Of a DNA stretch of 64,000 bases, positions 46,037 through 56,010 are shown one piece after another. The position numbers and the translations under genes are program-made. Numbering within the stretch: position 1 is the stretch's first letter; each line of letters starts with the position of its first letter. The DNA comes from Vibrio lentus (GTDB taxonomy: Bacteria > Pseudomonadota > Gammaproteobacteria > Enterobacterales > Vibrionaceae), in NCBI RefSeq assembly GCF_002875945.1, contig NZ_MCZK01000113.1:34808-98807 (forward strand), given 5' to 3'. Below the pieces are notes generated by a model, which saw only the letters and a program-made list of their open reading frames with translations, had not been told where the DNA came from and did not search any database.

Positions 46037-46621
46037 CTAGCTGATTTCGTCTAGTGATAATTCGAAACTGGGGGCAAATGTCGTCAGAAAGTAATCCATT
46101 TCCGGACTTTTGCGTTGTGATAGCGTCTCTTCAAGCCTGCGTTTGGCCTGTTCGTATTCGTGGTTCCCAGCGCTGAGTTCTTCCAAGCATTTGAGGTAAG
46201 CACAGATAGTATCGGCTTGTTTGACGATGCTTTGTTCTTCTTTGTTTGCTGTTCCGGATATTAAGAAGGGCGCGAAATCGTCTTGGAATTCTTCCGGCAA
46301 CATAGAGAGTAACCTTTGTTCTGCTGCGGCCTCGATTTTCTTATATTCCAGAGCAATGTCCGGGTTGTAGTATTTAACCGGAGTTGGCAAATCTCCTGTC
46401 AGTACCTCACTGGTGTCATGGTACATACCGAGCAAGGCAATGTGCTCGGGGTTGAGCTGACCATCAAACTTCTTATTTTTGATAAGCGCCAAGGCGTGTG
46501 CGACGAAAGCCACTTGTAGGCTGTGTTCTGAAATGTTTTCGCTTGAGATTGAACGCATCAGCGGCCAACGTTGGATAAGCTTCATGCGTGCTAGATGGGC
46601 AAAGAAATGGCTCTGTTTCAT
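46037..46621 (-). CDS. yfbR: 5'-deoxynucleotidase YfbR
   Basis: HD-domain 5'-deoxyribonucleotidase, 194 residues, specific for dNMPs. Motifs: RWPLMRS near the N-terminus, [13 protein letters not shown], and [20 protein letters not shown] with the HD pair. E. coli YfbR has 199 residues. Followed by dgt after 40 bp; together they could convert dNTPs and dNMPs to nucleosides. A TATAAGGA-type ribosome region precedes the ATG. Confidence 0.93.
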   Translation of the reverse strand: MKQSHFFAHLARMKLIQRWPLMRSISSENISEHSLQVAFVAHALALIKNKKFDGQLNPEHIALLGMYHDTSEVLTGDLPTPVKYYNPDIALEYKKIEAAAEQRLLSMLPEEFQDDFAPFLISGTANKEEQSIVKQADTICAYLKCLEELSAGNHEYEQAKRRLEETLSQRKSPEMDYFLTTFAPSFELSLDEIS

Positions 46622-46954
46622 AATCGTCCTTATAGTACCAATCGTAGTAAATAACTGGTCATCCTAGCTTGTTAAAAAACTCGATAACTATGTTAGAATT
46701 TTTGATTGTAGAATAACTACTTACCAAAAAAATCTGCCTTGTTCTCAAGCTTTTTCACTACGCTATTTCTGAACACTTACTTACTGTGATTGGTATAAAC
46801 AATACTCCACTCGTACCTTGTGTTTGCCACAAACTGCACGAGACAGCGGATATAAAAAAGGCTCCTAAACAGGAGCCTTTTAAGCATAGAAGTGATTGAT
46901 TACAAGTTAAAGTCTTTTAAAACAGCAAATTGTAGTCATAACTCTTGGTGTTAA
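46622..46954. other. 333-bp gap between yfbR and alaA
   Basis: Holds the terminator of alaA (46852-46881) and, on the plus strand, an extended -10 (TGTTAGAAT at 46691-46699) that could start a short transcript ending at the same stem. No open frame with a ribosome site was found. Confidence 0.55.
46852..46881 (-). terminator. Terminator of alaA (possibly bidirectional)
   Basis: AAAAGGCTCCT-AAAC-AGGAGCCTTTT: 11-bp stem; on the minus strand it is followed by a TTTTTTATA tail, on the plus strand only by TTTTAAG. Confidence 0.88.
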
Positions 46955-48187
46955 TTAAGCCTCGGTGAGGTCGTCTTGACTGTAAGTCTGTAAGAAGCGT
47001 TCAAGACGGCCAATGGCCACTTCAAGGTCTTCAATATGTGGCAAAGTCACAATACGGAAGTGATCCGGTTTCGGCCAGTTGAAGCCAGTACCTTGAACCA
47101 ATAGCACCTTTTCTTGCTTAAGGAAGTCGAGCACAAACTTCTGATCGTCTTTGATGTTGTACATGTTGGTGTCAATCTTAGGGAACAGATACATAGCGCC
47201 CTTAGGTTTCACGCAAGAGACACCTGGAATCTTGTTGATCAGTTCCCATGCTCGGTCACGTTGCTCAAGTAAGCGACCGCCGGGCAGCAACAGTTCGTTG
47301 ATACTTTGATAGCCACCCAGTGCAGTTTGGATTGCATGCTGCATAGGTACGTTGGCACACAAACGCATCGAGGCGAGCATCTCTAATCCTTCGACATAGC
47401 CTTTCGCAATATGCTTTGGACCGGTTAAGAACATCCAACCACCACGGAAACCACATACACGGTAAGCTTTAGATAGGCCGTTGAACGTGACCATTAATAC
47501 GTCTTCAGCAAGCGTTGCAACTGAAGTGTGTACCGCACCGTCGTAAAGTACTTTGTCGTAGATCTCATCGGCAAAAATGATCAGGTCATTCTCACGAGCG
47601 ATCTCAACCACTTTAAGTAAGAAGTCGCGACTATAAACAGCGCCCGTTGGGTTGTTTGGGTTGATCAGTACAATGCCGCGCGTCTTTGGTGAAATCTTCG
47701 CGCGCATGTCGTCTAGATCTGGATACCAATCAGCATCTTCATCACACATGTAGTGAACCGGTGTGCCACCAGAAAGCGCAACAGACGCAGTCCACAATGG
47801 GTAGTCGGGAGCGGGAACTAAGATTTCATCACCGTTATCCAGTAGCGCTTGCATAGACATAACGATAAGCTCTGATGCGCCGTTACCAATGTAAACGTCT
47901 TCTACATCAAGGTTACGTAGACCTTTTTTCTGGTAGTGCTGAACAACCGCTTTACGGGCTGAATAGATGCCTTTTGAGTCACAGTAACCTTGAGATGTCG
48001 GTAGGTTACGGATTACGTCAACAAGGATTTCATCAGGGGCGTCAAAACCAAATGGGGCGGGGTTACCGATATTAAGCTTCAGTATTTTATGCCCTTCTTC
48101 TTCCATGCGCTTAGCATGTTTGAGTACAGGTCCCCTGATTTCGTAGCATACGCTGTTGAGTTTTGACGACATCCCGATATTTTGCAT
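46955..48187 (-). CDS. alaA: Alanine-synthesising aminotransferase AlaA
   Basis: PLP-dependent class I aminotransferase (glutamate-pyruvate), 410 residues. PLP Lys is around residue 240 in SKAYRVCGFRGGW; other landmarks are GNGASELI, PDYPLWTA, INPNNPTGAVY and DEIYDKVLYD. Highly similar in pattern to E. coli AlaA (YfbQ). Start at 48187 chosen for the AGGAAATCGGCA ribosome region; a later ATG at MSSKL is less well placed. Divergent from menF across about 290 bp. Confidence 0.94.
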   Translation of the reverse strand: MQNIGMSSKLNSVCYEIRGPVLKHAKRMEEEGHKILKLNIGNPAPFGFDAPDEILVDVIRNLPTSQGYCDSKGIYSARKAVVQHYQKKGLRNLDVEDVYIGNGASELIVMSMQALLDNGDEILVPAPDYPLWTASVALSGGTPVHYMCDEDADWYPDLDDMRAKISPKTRGIVLINPNNPTGAVYSRDFLLKVVEIARENDLIIFADEIYDKVLYDGAVHTSVATLAEDVLMVTFNGLSKAYRVCGFRGGWMFLTGPKHIAKGYVEGLEMLASMRLCANVPMQHAIQTALGGYQSINELLLPGGRLLEQRDRAWELINKIPGVSCVKPKGAMYLFPKIDTNMYNIKDDQKFVLDFLKQEKVLLVQGTGFNWPKPDHFRIVTLPHIEDLEVAIGRLERFLQTYSQDDLTEA

Positions 48188-48483
48188 TGCCGATTTCCTG
48201 AAATTAATTTAAATACTTTATTAAAGTACCGCAAAACGGGGTTTGATAGAATAAAAATCTGATGAATGTCGCATTTCAGTGTCACGTTTGGTCTTTTTGT
48301 TGTCACTCTTTTCTAAATTTTAATTAATCGCTTTCTTTGTTATTAGCTAAGATGAATAAAGAGGCTGGATTGCTTAAAATCACACGAATGTTCAAAAGAT
48401 ATAGTACATTCTTGATCTAAGTGGGTGCTGCCCATAAAGTATCAAACTAATATAATAATAATTTAGATGTGAACGAGGTCGAT

Positions 48484-49791
48484 TTGTCACATTTCCAGCA
48501 AACTATCTCCGCTTTGATTGAGCGAGTACAAAATGCCCAAGCAAGTGAAGTTCGTTGTGTTGAAGTTCTAACGCAAAAACCATCGTTTGCATTTATAGAA
48601 TGGCTTCATGCTCAACCGCTCTTTCCAAAGTTCTATTGGCAGTCACGCGACACTCGTGAAGAAGTGGTCGCGCTCGGTCAACTGCACACTTTCTCCGATC
48701 CTGCTCCCGCGTATGCCATTCTTGGTGAAGACCAACGAATTTGGGGTGGACGTTCATTTGACGGACATACCGCAAAGAACCGCCGTTGCATGGAATCGTT
48801 TTTCTTCCTTCCTCAGGTTGAATTAATTCGCTTTGATGACACTTGGTCGCTAGCGGTTAATTTGTCTCCTGATCGCGTTGCTTCCATTAATGCTTTGAAT
48901 AAGCTTTCTGTAGAAGCGGCGATATTGGCTCCTTTGTCGGCGCATATTGAGCAGATTAACCACGTTCCAGAACGAGAACAGTGGGGCAATTTGGTTGATA
49001 AAGTACTTCAGGGCATCAGCGACGAAGAATATAAGAAAGTCGTATTAGCTCGTAAAACCACATTGCAATTGGATGCGCCAATCTGCGCGGCTCAGTTGCT
49101 CAAGGCTAGCTACTTGCAAAACCATCACAGCTTTCACTTTATGTTGGTATTGGATTCCAAACACAGCTTTATCGGCTCAACGCCAGAGCGCTTGTACAGC
49201 CGATACGGCACTGAGCTTGATACTGAAGCGCTAGCGGGAACCATTGGTCGCGGAGAAAACGCGACAGAAGATATGGAGTTAGCTAACTGGCTTTCTCAAG
49301 ACAGTAAAAACCTCAATGAAAACCAATATGTGGTCGACGATATCATTGAGCGTCTCACTCCTCATTCTCAAACGGTCCACGTTGAAAAAGAGGCGCGACT
49401 TGTGCGTTTGCGTAAGGTGCAGCACCTCAAGCGTAATATTCACGCTAAACTCAATACTGGCGTTAACGGTGTCCAGTTGCTTGCGTCATTACAACCAACA
49501 GCTGCCGTTGCGGGATTACCTCGTAAAGAAGCGATGGATTTCATACTTGAACATGAACCGTTTGCGAGAGGCTGGTATGCCGGCTCTGTTGGTTATATCA
49601 GCCATCAACGCGCCGAATTCTGTGTCGCGATTCGTAGTGCCTTGGTTGTAAACGATCAAGTACAACTGTTCGCGGGTGCGGGGATCGTGCCGGGATCCGT
49701 TGCTGAACATGAGTGGCAAGAGTTGAACAAGAAGATGTCGACTCTGCTCAGCCTAATTTCAGATCACCCACCGCTGGGTGTGGCGTCATGA
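48484..49791 (+). CDS. menF: Isochorismate synthase MenF
   Basis: Converts chorismate to isochorismate, the first step of menaquinone synthesis; 435 residues from TTG 48484. That TTG has GAGG five bases upstream, whereas the GTG at 48469 (440 residues) has no ribosome site; either is possible. The C-terminal chorismate-binding domain is clear: STPERLYSRYGTELDTEALAGT, EHEWQELNKK, FARGWYAGSVGYI, FCVAIRSALV. First gene of the men operon; its stop overlaps menD by ATGA. Confidence 0.93.
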   Translation: MSHFQQTISALIERVQNAQASEVRCVEVLTQKPSFAFIEWLHAQPLFPKFYWQSRDTREEVVALGQLHTFSDPAPAYAILGEDQRIWGGRSFDGHTAKNRRCMESFFFLPQVELIRFDDTWSLAVNLSPDRVASINALNKLSVEAAILAPLSAHIEQINHVPEREQWGNLVDKVLQGISDEEYKKVVLARKTTLQLDAPICAAQLLKASYLQNHHSFHFMLVLDSKHSFIGSTPERLYSRYGTELDTEALAGTIGRGENATEDMELANWLSQDSKNLNENQYVVDDIIERLTPHSQTVHVEKEARLVRLRKVQHLKRNIHAKLNTGVNGVQLLASLQPTAAVAGLPRKEAMDFILEHEPFARGWYAGSVGYISHQRAEFCVAIRSALVVNDQVQLFAGAGIVPGSVAEHEWQELNKKMSTLLSLISDHPPLGVAS

Positions 49792-51512
49792 ACCACGACC
49801 AAGCCGTATTAAATAGAGTTTGGTGTCACACATTACTTGAAGAACTAGCCCGCAGCGGCGTTGAACATGTTTGTGTTGCACCGGGCTCGCGCTCAACACC
49901 ATTAACACTTGAAGCTGAAGCCAATCCCAAACTGACACTGCACACGCACTTTGATGAGCGTGGGCTTGGCTTTCTCGCGTTAGGTTTGGCAAAAGCCAGT
50001 GATAAGCCAGTTGCAGTGATTGTGACCTCTGGTACTGCTGTCGCAAACCTTCTTCCTGCGACGGCTGAATCTGGGCTGACACGAGAAAAACTGATCTTGC
50101 TGACCTCCGATCGACCAATTGATTTAGTCGACTGTGGTGCTAACCAAGCGATTCAGCAGCAGGGTATCTTTTCTTCCCATGTTGAAAGTGCTTTAAATTT
50201 ACCAAGCCCGAGTACACAAGTTTCTTTGAACTGGCTTCTGACATCAGTTGATAACGTGCTGGCGAAACAACGTAATGTTGGTGGTGCTATTCATATCAAT
50301 TGTCCGTTCCCAGAACCTCTATATTCTGCGAATAGCGCGGAAATGTATGCGGAATACACCTCCAGTGTCGCTGGGTGGAAGTCGGGAATAGGTTGTTACA
50401 GCCAAACGTTTTTACCTAATCAAGTGAACACACAACCCATCGCTCCAGGTGAGTATCTTGGACGTAAGGGTGTGGTTATTCTCGGTTCGCTAGATATTGA
50501 ACAAGCGACAAAAGCTCAGCAGTTTGCCACTGCATTAGGCTGGCCAGTTTTTTGCGACCCTCAATCAGGAGTCACAAGTGATTGGAAACATTATGATCTG
50601 TGGATGCAGAGTGGTGTAGCGAAAGAACAACTTAAACAATGTGATTTCATCCTTCAGTTCGGTGAACGCATTGTTTCTAAGCGCCTTAATCACTGGATAA
50701 AGTCGCAAGCATCATCATTCTGCTCATCACAATACATTGTTGTGTCACCGGACTCGCACCGAATCAACCAAGATCATCTGCCTCAAACCCATATCGTTGC
50801 TGATATCGAGTCATGGGTGTCAGAGCAGCATTTACCTACCTTGTTAGGTCAGCATGCAGGTTGGGCGGCACCTTTGGTAGAAATCGCGAATACGGTTCAA
50901 CAATTAGCGTTGGCGCAAATATCCAATAATGACCAACTGACCGAGTTGAGCGTTGCAGTTGACTTGTCGACTAGACTTAAAGACAGAGAGCTATTTGTGG
51001 GAAATAGTTTGATGGTAAGGCTGGTGGATATGCTGTCATCAATATCTGCGAATCAAGTTTACAGTAATCGTGGCGCATCGGGCATTGATGGCTTGGTGGC
51101 GACGGCTGCGGGCGTGGTAAAAGCCAACAAGAACCCTTTGATGATGTTGATTGGCGATACCTCTTTGCTTTACGACCTCAACTCACTGGCTCTGCTTACT
51201 CACAATCTAACGCCGATGGTTATTGTTGTGACCAACAATGATGGCGGTGCAATCTTTGACTTGTTGCCCGTTCCTGAGCAACAAAAACAATCTCTATATC
51301 AAATGCCCCATGGTTTCGGTTTTGAACATGCCACTGCACAATTCCAGCTTGGTTATGCGGCGCCAGAAACTTTGAATTGCTATCAAACGATTATCGAACA
51401 ACATTTCGAACAGGGTCAGGGTACCTTGCTCGTTGAAGTTAAGACGCCTCCCGAACAAGCGTCTACTTTGCTGAAACAATTCAGTTCAATGCTCACCGAG
51501 GCATTAGCCTAA
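49788..51512 (+). CDS. menD: SEPHCHC synthase MenD (thiamine diphosphate enzyme)
   Basis: Joins 2-oxoglutarate to isochorismate; 574 residues. The start is the ATG in the ATGA overlap with menF; an open extension to 49713 is in the menF coding region and is not used. Motifs: APGSRSTPLT, HFDERGLGFLALGLAKAS, VTSGTAVANLLPA, ThDP-binding GDTSLLYDLNSLAL with NNDGGAIFDLLP. Followed by menH nine bases later. Confidence 0.94.
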   Translation: MNHDQAVLNRVWCHTLLEELARSGVEHVCVAPGSRSTPLTLEAEANPKLTLHTHFDERGLGFLALGLAKASDKPVAVIVTSGTAVANLLPATAESGLTREKLILLTSDRPIDLVDCGANQAIQQQGIFSSHVESALNLPSPSTQVSLNWLLTSVDNVLAKQRNVGGAIHINCPFPEPLYSANSAEMYAEYTSSVAGWKSGIGCYSQTFLPNQVNTQPIAPGEYLGRKGVVILGSLDIEQATKAQQFATALGWPVFCDPQSGVTSDWKHYDLWMQSGVAKEQLKQCDFILQFGERIVSKRLNHWIKSQASSFCSSQYIVVSPDSHRINQDHLPQTHIVADIESWVSEQHLPTLLGQHAGWAAPLVEIANTVQQLALAQISNNDQLTELSVAVDLSTRLKDRELFVGNSLMVRLVDMLSSISANQVYSNRGASGIDGLVATAAGVVKANKNPLMMLIGDTSLLYDLNSLALLTHNLTPMVIVVTNNDGGAIFDLLPVPEQQKQSLYQMPHGFGFEHATAQFQLGYAAPETLNCYQTIIEQHFEQGQGTLLVEVKTPPEQASTLLKQFSSMLTEALA

Positions 51513-51521
51513 GGACTTTAC

Positions 51522-52322
51522 ATGCTTTACTCCAATTATTACCCAGCTGTACAAGAATCTTCTGACAAACCTTTGCTTGTTTTTCTACATGGTTTACTCG
51601 GAAGCGGGGATGATTGGAGCGCATGTCATCCATATCTAGAGGATTTTCCTCGTCTTTGCATAGATTTGCCCGGGCATGGACAAAGTCGCTTTATTGATCC
51701 GGTAGGCTTTGATCATTGCTGCAAGAAAATCGTTCAGTGCATCACTTCTCAACTTGTCCTCAACGATCTCCCTGCAGATTACCCTATCGTGGTGATTGGC
51801 TACTCTATGGGTGGCAGGCTTGCCATGTATGGGGTGACAAGCCCTTGCTTCGAAACGCTCAATCTTGAGAAAGTCATTATTGAAGGTGGCAACTTTGGTC
51901 TTGAGCGTGATGAAGAACGAGCACAAAGGTTAGTACATGATACGCAGTGGGCTGTCCGCTTTGCGCAGCAGTCGATTGAAGATGTTTTAGACGATTGGTA
52001 TCAACAAAGCGTCTTTTCTTCACTAAATCATGAGCAAAGACAAACTTTGGTCATAAAGCGTAGTGGTAACCTTGGAGTATCCGTAGCAAATATGTTGTTA
52101 TCTACTTCGTTAGCTAAGCAACCGGATTTACGTGCCACATTGAAGTCTCATGAGCATCAATTGCATTATGTGTGTGGTGAAAAAGATCGTAAATTCATGG
52201 AGCTAGCTGAGAATAGTGGCTTTGAATATAGTCAGGTTGATTACGCTGGTCATAATGTTCATTTCGAACAACCAGAGCTGTTTTCCAACCTGATCATCCA
52301 ATGTATCGCCAGTCGTCGCTAA
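51522..52322 (+). CDS. menH: SHCHC synthase MenH (alpha/beta hydrolase)
   Basis: Removes pyruvate from SEPHCHC to give SHCHC. 266 residues, AAGGA ribosome site. Hydrolase-fold landmarks: FLHGLLGSGDDW (oxyanion), nucleophile Ser in GYSMGGRLAMYG, and His in GHNVHFEQPE. Lies between menD and menB as in other gammaproteobacteria. Confidence 0.92.
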   Translation: MLYSNYYPAVQESSDKPLLVFLHGLLGSGDDWSACHPYLEDFPRLCIDLPGHGQSRFIDPVGFDHCCKKIVQCITSQLVLNDLPADYPIVVIGYSMGGRLAMYGVTSPCFETLNLEKVIIEGGNFGLERDEERAQRLVHDTQWAVRFAQQSIEDVLDDWYQQSVFSSLNHEQRQTLVIKRSGNLGVSVANMLLSTSLAKQPDLRATLKSHEHQLHYVCGEKDRKFMELAENSGFEYSQVDYAGHNVHFEQPELFSNLIIQCIASRR

Positions 52323-52376
52323 ACTGACTGAGCGGTTCTCTCGTATCAAGCACTATCAAAAGCAGAGCAACACCGT

Positions 52377-52397
52377 CACGACTATTCGTTAGTCGTG
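52377..52397 (+). other. Hairpin in the menH-menB gap
   Basis: CACGACTA-TTCGT-TAGTCGTG, 8-bp perfect stem without a T-run, 28 bp before the menB start. Possibly a stabilising stem or a weak regulatory element. Confidence 0.4.
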
Positions 52398-52424
52398 GTC
52401 TCTAATAGAACAATGGGAATCACC

Positions 52425-53291
52425 ATGGCTAAAACAGTAGGCATCACAGAAGAAGAACTTTACGCAGCAGTTAACTGGCGCGATGAAAGCAGTCAATTTG
52501 AAGATATTCAGTATCACAAGTCTGACGACGGTATTGCGAAAATCACGATTGCTCGCCCTCAAGTTCACAATGCGTTCCGTCCACAAACCGTAAAAGAGAT
52601 GATCAATGCATTGGCTGATGCTCGTTATGACGAGAAGGTTGGCGTAATCATTTTGACGGGTCTTGGTGAGAAGGCGTTCTGTTCTGGTGGTGACCAAAGT
52701 ATTCGTGGTGACTACGGCGGCTATCAAGATGATTCAGGTACACACCACCTGAACGTGCTTGATTTCCAACGTCAAATTCGTACTTGTCCAAAACCAGTTA
52801 TCGCAGCGGTATCGGGTTGGGCAGTAGGTGGTGGTCATGTTCTTCACATGATGGCAGACCTTACAATCGCAGCTGAAAACGCACAGTTTGGTCAAACGGG
52901 TCCTAAAGTAGGCTCATTCGATGGCGGTTGGGGTGCTTCTTATATGGCGCGTATCGTTGGCCAGAAGAAAGCGCGTGAAATCTGGTTCTTATGTCGTTTC
53001 TACGATGCTCAAGAAGCATTGGACATGGGTCTAGTAAACACAGTCGTACCTGTTGCTGATCTAGAAAAAGAAACCGTTCGTTGGTGTCGTGAAGTGCTTC
53101 AACACAGCCCAATGGCGCTGCGTTGCTTAAAAGCGGCACTCAATGCTGACTGTGATGGCCAAGCCGGTCTTCAAGAGTTGGCGGGTAACGCAACCATGAT
53201 GTTCTACATGACAGAGGAAGGCCAAGAAGGTCGCAATGCGTTTAACGAGAAACGTCGACCTGATTTCGACAAATTCCCGCGTAACCCATAG
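52425..53291 (+). CDS. menB: 1,4-dihydroxy-2-naphthoyl-CoA synthase MenB
   Basis: Crotonase-fold enzyme that closes the second ring of the naphthoquinone; 288 residues from ATG 52425 (E. coli 285). Upstream in-frame ATGs at 52395 and 52413 lack ribosome sites; GGGA precedes 52425. Motifs: [52 protein letters not shown]. Confidence 0.94.
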   Translation: MAKTVGITEEELYAAVNWRDESSQFEDIQYHKSDDGIAKITIARPQVHNAFRPQTVKEMINALADARYDEKVGVIILTGLGEKAFCSGGDQSIRGDYGGYQDDSGTHHLNVLDFQRQIRTCPKPVIAAVSGWAVGGGHVLHMMADLTIAAENAQFGQTGPKVGSFDGGWGASYMARIVGQKKAREIWFLCRFYDAQEALDMGLVNTVVPVADLEKETVRWCREVLQHSPMALRCLKAALNADCDGQAGLQELAGNATMMFYMTEEGQEGRNAFNEKRRPDFDKFPRNP

Positions 53292-53309
53292 CCTTTTCCT
53301 CTTCAGAAT

Positions 53310-53340
53310 GAGTCGCTAAATAGCGGCTCGTTTTGTTTTG
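53310..53340 (+). terminator. Terminator-like stem between menB and menC
   Basis: GAGTCGCT / AGCGGCTC (one G-U) around AAAT, followed by CGTTTTGTTTTG. It may reduce expression of menC and menE relative to menB. Confidence 0.65.
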
Positions 53341-53364
53341 ATGTTCCCATTTTTAGGACACCTT

Positions 53365-54372
53365 ATGAACTCAGTGAATTCTCAGCGTCACGCGAAACTC
53401 TACCGTTATCAGTTACCTATGGATAGTGGTGTAGTACTTCGTGATAATAAGTTGAGCGAACGAATTGGTTACATTATCCAACTTGAGTGTGATGGTAAAA
53501 CTGGTTTTGGTGAAGTTGCACCTCTGCCAGGTTTTAGCCTAGAAGATGCCGAGCAAGCCGGTATTCAACTGCAACACGAACTAGAGCTTTGGAGCCACAA
53601 TAACCCTCAAACGCCTTTTGATGAGTTATATCCTTCTGTTGCCTTCGGTTTTTCGATGGCGATGATGGAACTACGCGGCGAACTTAACGCAGAAGGTAAC
53701 TACCAAGCTGCGCCTTTGTGTACTGGCGATCCTGATGAGTTGATCCCTGTGCTCAATGAGATGAAAGGCGAGAAGGTTGCTAAGGTAAAAGTTGGCCTTT
53801 ATGAAGCGATCCGTGATGGCATGCTGGTGAGCTTATTCCTTGAGTCGATTCCTGATTTAACCCTAAGACTTGATGCTAACCGTGCGTGGAAGCCAGAAAA
53901 GGCTAAGCAGTTTATCAAGTACATTGCGCCTTCACTGCGTCAACGTATTAGCTTTATTGAAGAACCTTGTCAGAAGCCAGAAGACAGCTTGGCATTTGCC
54001 ATTGACCATGGTGTTGCGATTGCATGGGATGAGACACTACAAGAAGCGGTAAGAAGCCCTGAGTTTAATCTCAGCGACCTTACGGGTGTTAAAGCGGTAG
54101 TGATTAAACCAACTCTAATTGGTTCGGTAGAACGTTGTGTCGCTATCATTGAACGCGCGCAGCAACTTGGTATCAAACCAGTACTAAGTTCAAGCATAGA
54201 GTCGAGCCTTGGCTTAACTCAGATTGCTCGATTGGCACAACAATACTTGCCTAATGAAGTCCCAGGACTTGATACAATTGGCTTGTATCAGCAACAGCTA
54301 GAAGTCTCTTGGCCGGGTTGCCAGCTTCCAGTTTCAACGCTTGAACAGCAGCAATTGATTTGGTCTTCTTAG
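53365..54372 (+). CDS. menC: o-succinylbenzoate synthase MenC
   Basis: Enolase-superfamily dehydratase making o-succinylbenzoate; 335 residues from ATG 53365, with AGGA six bases upstream. An in-frame ATG at 53338 lies in the terminator T-run and is not used. Catalytic Lys in KVKVG, metal ligands in RLDANRAW, FIEEPCQ and AWDET, and second Lys in VIKPTL. Confidence 0.93.
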   Translation: MNSVNSQRHAKLYRYQLPMDSGVVLRDNKLSERIGYIIQLECDGKTGFGEVAPLPGFSLEDAEQAGIQLQHELELWSHNNPQTPFDELYPSVAFGFSMAMMELRGELNAEGNYQAAPLCTGDPDELIPVLNEMKGEKVAKVKVGLYEAIRDGMLVSLFLESIPDLTLRLDANRAWKPEKAKQFIKYIAPSLRQRISFIEEPCQKPEDSLAFAIDHGVAIAWDETLQEAVRSPEFNLSDLTGVKAVVIKPTLIGSVERCVAIIERAQQLGIKPVLSSSIESSLGLTQIARLAQQYLPNEVPGLDTIGLYQQQLEVSWPGCQLPVSTLEQQQLIWSS

Positions 54373-54424
54373 GCTGATTGTTCGTTTGGCTTAGACCGTT
54401 TTCAATCCATAACTTGGTTATTTT

Positions 54425-55855
54425 ATGATGCGCCCACAATCTATTCACCACCCGCTCTGGGTAAAGTGGGCGCAGCAAAACCCACATCAAACAGCGTTAG
54501 TGACTCCTGACTGGGCTTACACTTGGCTGCAAGTCTCAGTGTTAGTGAGTGAGTACCAACAACAATTATCCCATCAAGGTTTATGTGAAGGTGATGTACT
54601 GACGATTGCCGGTAAGAACCAAGCTGAAGTGATTCCAGTGTATCTTGCGGCCTTAAATTTAGGGGTGGTTTGTGCGTTTACCATGCCTCAGCCAAAAGCT
54701 CGTTTAACGCAGAAGCTTGAATCCCTTTATGGTCAACTAGACAGACGTTACCTGTGGTTATTAGATAGCTGTGGGTTAGATCATTCTGATGCTGTTGACC
54801 TCAAGACGATATTGGTGACCTTACCTTGCTTGAACGAAGTTAAGGTCGATGGTAATGACAAACTAACAACACCGAAAAATCCTAACTTTAATCCTCAATC
54901 TTTAGCGAGCATCGTATTCACGTCTGGCTCTACCGGAAATCCGAAAGCGGTGGCGCACACGTTACAGCAACACTTATGTTCAGCGAACGGTTTACTCGAC
55001 GTTTTTCACTTTGAACAAGCTGACACTTGGCTACTTAGCTTACCGATGTACCACGTATCGGGATTAGCGATTGTCCATCGTTGGTTAGCTGCTGGTGGTT
55101 GTATCAAAATAGGTCAAGGTAAGCTCGAAACCGATATCGAAAGTTGCAGTCATGCCTCTTTAGTCGCTACTCAACTGCATAGGTTATTACAAAGTAAGCA
55201 AGCACTTACTTTAACTCATGTGCTTTTAGGTGGTAGTCATATTCCAGAAGCGCTAGGGCTTGAAGCTCAACAAATGGGTATCGAAACTTGGCTTGGATAT
55301 GGCATGACAGAAGCGGCTTCGACAGTGACCGCGAAACCCGTCGATGGCACCAAAACGGCAGGCTTTGTTCTCGACCAGCGCCAATTGAAGATTGAAGAGC
55401 AGCGCATCTATATTGGCGGTAATACACTTGCTTCTGGTTATTACTATCAAGGTGACTTAACGCCACTGGTGGATGACCAAGGTTGGTTCGACAGTAAAGA
55501 CCTCGGTGAATGGGATGGCGAACAAGTGTTGATTATTGGCCGAGCGGATAATCAGTTTATTTCCGGCGGTGAAAACATCCACTGTGAAGAAATCGAGCGA
55601 GCACTCAACCAATTACCTGAAGTTAAACAAGCCTTTGTGGTCCCTGTTGAAGACAGTGAATTTGGCTTTAGACCGATTGCGATTGTCGACTGCGATGAAC
55701 TACCTACCAAAGGTTGGTTTGCAGAGCAGTTACAAGGGAGCCTAGAGCGATTCAAGTTTCCAATTAAGTATTATCAGATGCCTGAGCAAGAACAGCAGGG
55801 GATCAAAGTATCGAGAGCAGGTTTAGCAGCTTGGTTGTTTCAGCATAGAAACTAA
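54425..55855 (+). CDS. menE: o-succinylbenzoate-CoA ligase MenE
   Basis: Adenylate-forming enzyme that activates o-succinylbenzoate with CoA; 476 residues. AMP-binding motif FTSGSTGNPKAV, GYGMTEAAST, SKDLGEW and GRADNQFISGGENI. Last gene of menFDHBCE. Starts MMRPQ; a 52-bp gap from menC. No clear terminator was found directly after it. Confidence 0.93.
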   Translation: MMRPQSIHHPLWVKWAQQNPHQTALVTPDWAYTWLQVSVLVSEYQQQLSHQGLCEGDVLTIAGKNQAEVIPVYLAALNLGVVCAFTMPQPKARLTQKLESLYGQLDRRYLWLLDSCGLDHSDAVDLKTILVTLPCLNEVKVDGNDKLTTPKNPNFNPQSLASIVFTSGSTGNPKAVAHTLQQHLCSANGLLDVFHFEQADTWLLSLPMYHVSGLAIVHRWLAAGGCIKIGQGKLETDIESCSHASLVATQLHRLLQSKQALTLTHVLLGGSHIPEALGLEAQQMGIETWLGYGMTEAASTVTAKPVDGTKTAGFVLDQRQLKIEEQRIYIGGNTLASGYYYQGDLTPLVDDQGWFDSKDLGEWDGEQVLIIGRADNQFISGGENIHCEEIERALNQLPEVKQAFVVPVEDSEFGFRPIAIVDCDELPTKGWFAEQLQGSLERFKFPIKYYQMPEQEQQGIKVSRAGLAAWLFQHRN

Positions 55856-56010
55856 AAGCCGAAGAACACTGGAAGATGTATGTCGTTTGCTAGATTGAGA
55901 GCCGGTTAGTTAATTTAGCAATTAGATAGTTCAAAACAGAATTTATTATCTTTATAACCATCCATCATAATAAGCCCTATAAATAACGGATTATAGAATA
56001 AGGTCTTATT

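Noticed and set aside
49316..49651. 111-codon plus-strand frame within menF
   Set aside because: Overlaps the menF catalytic domain in another frame and has no ribosome site.
49713..49787. Upstream extension of menD
   Set aside because: Lies in another frame of menF; the ATGA overlap gives the family start.
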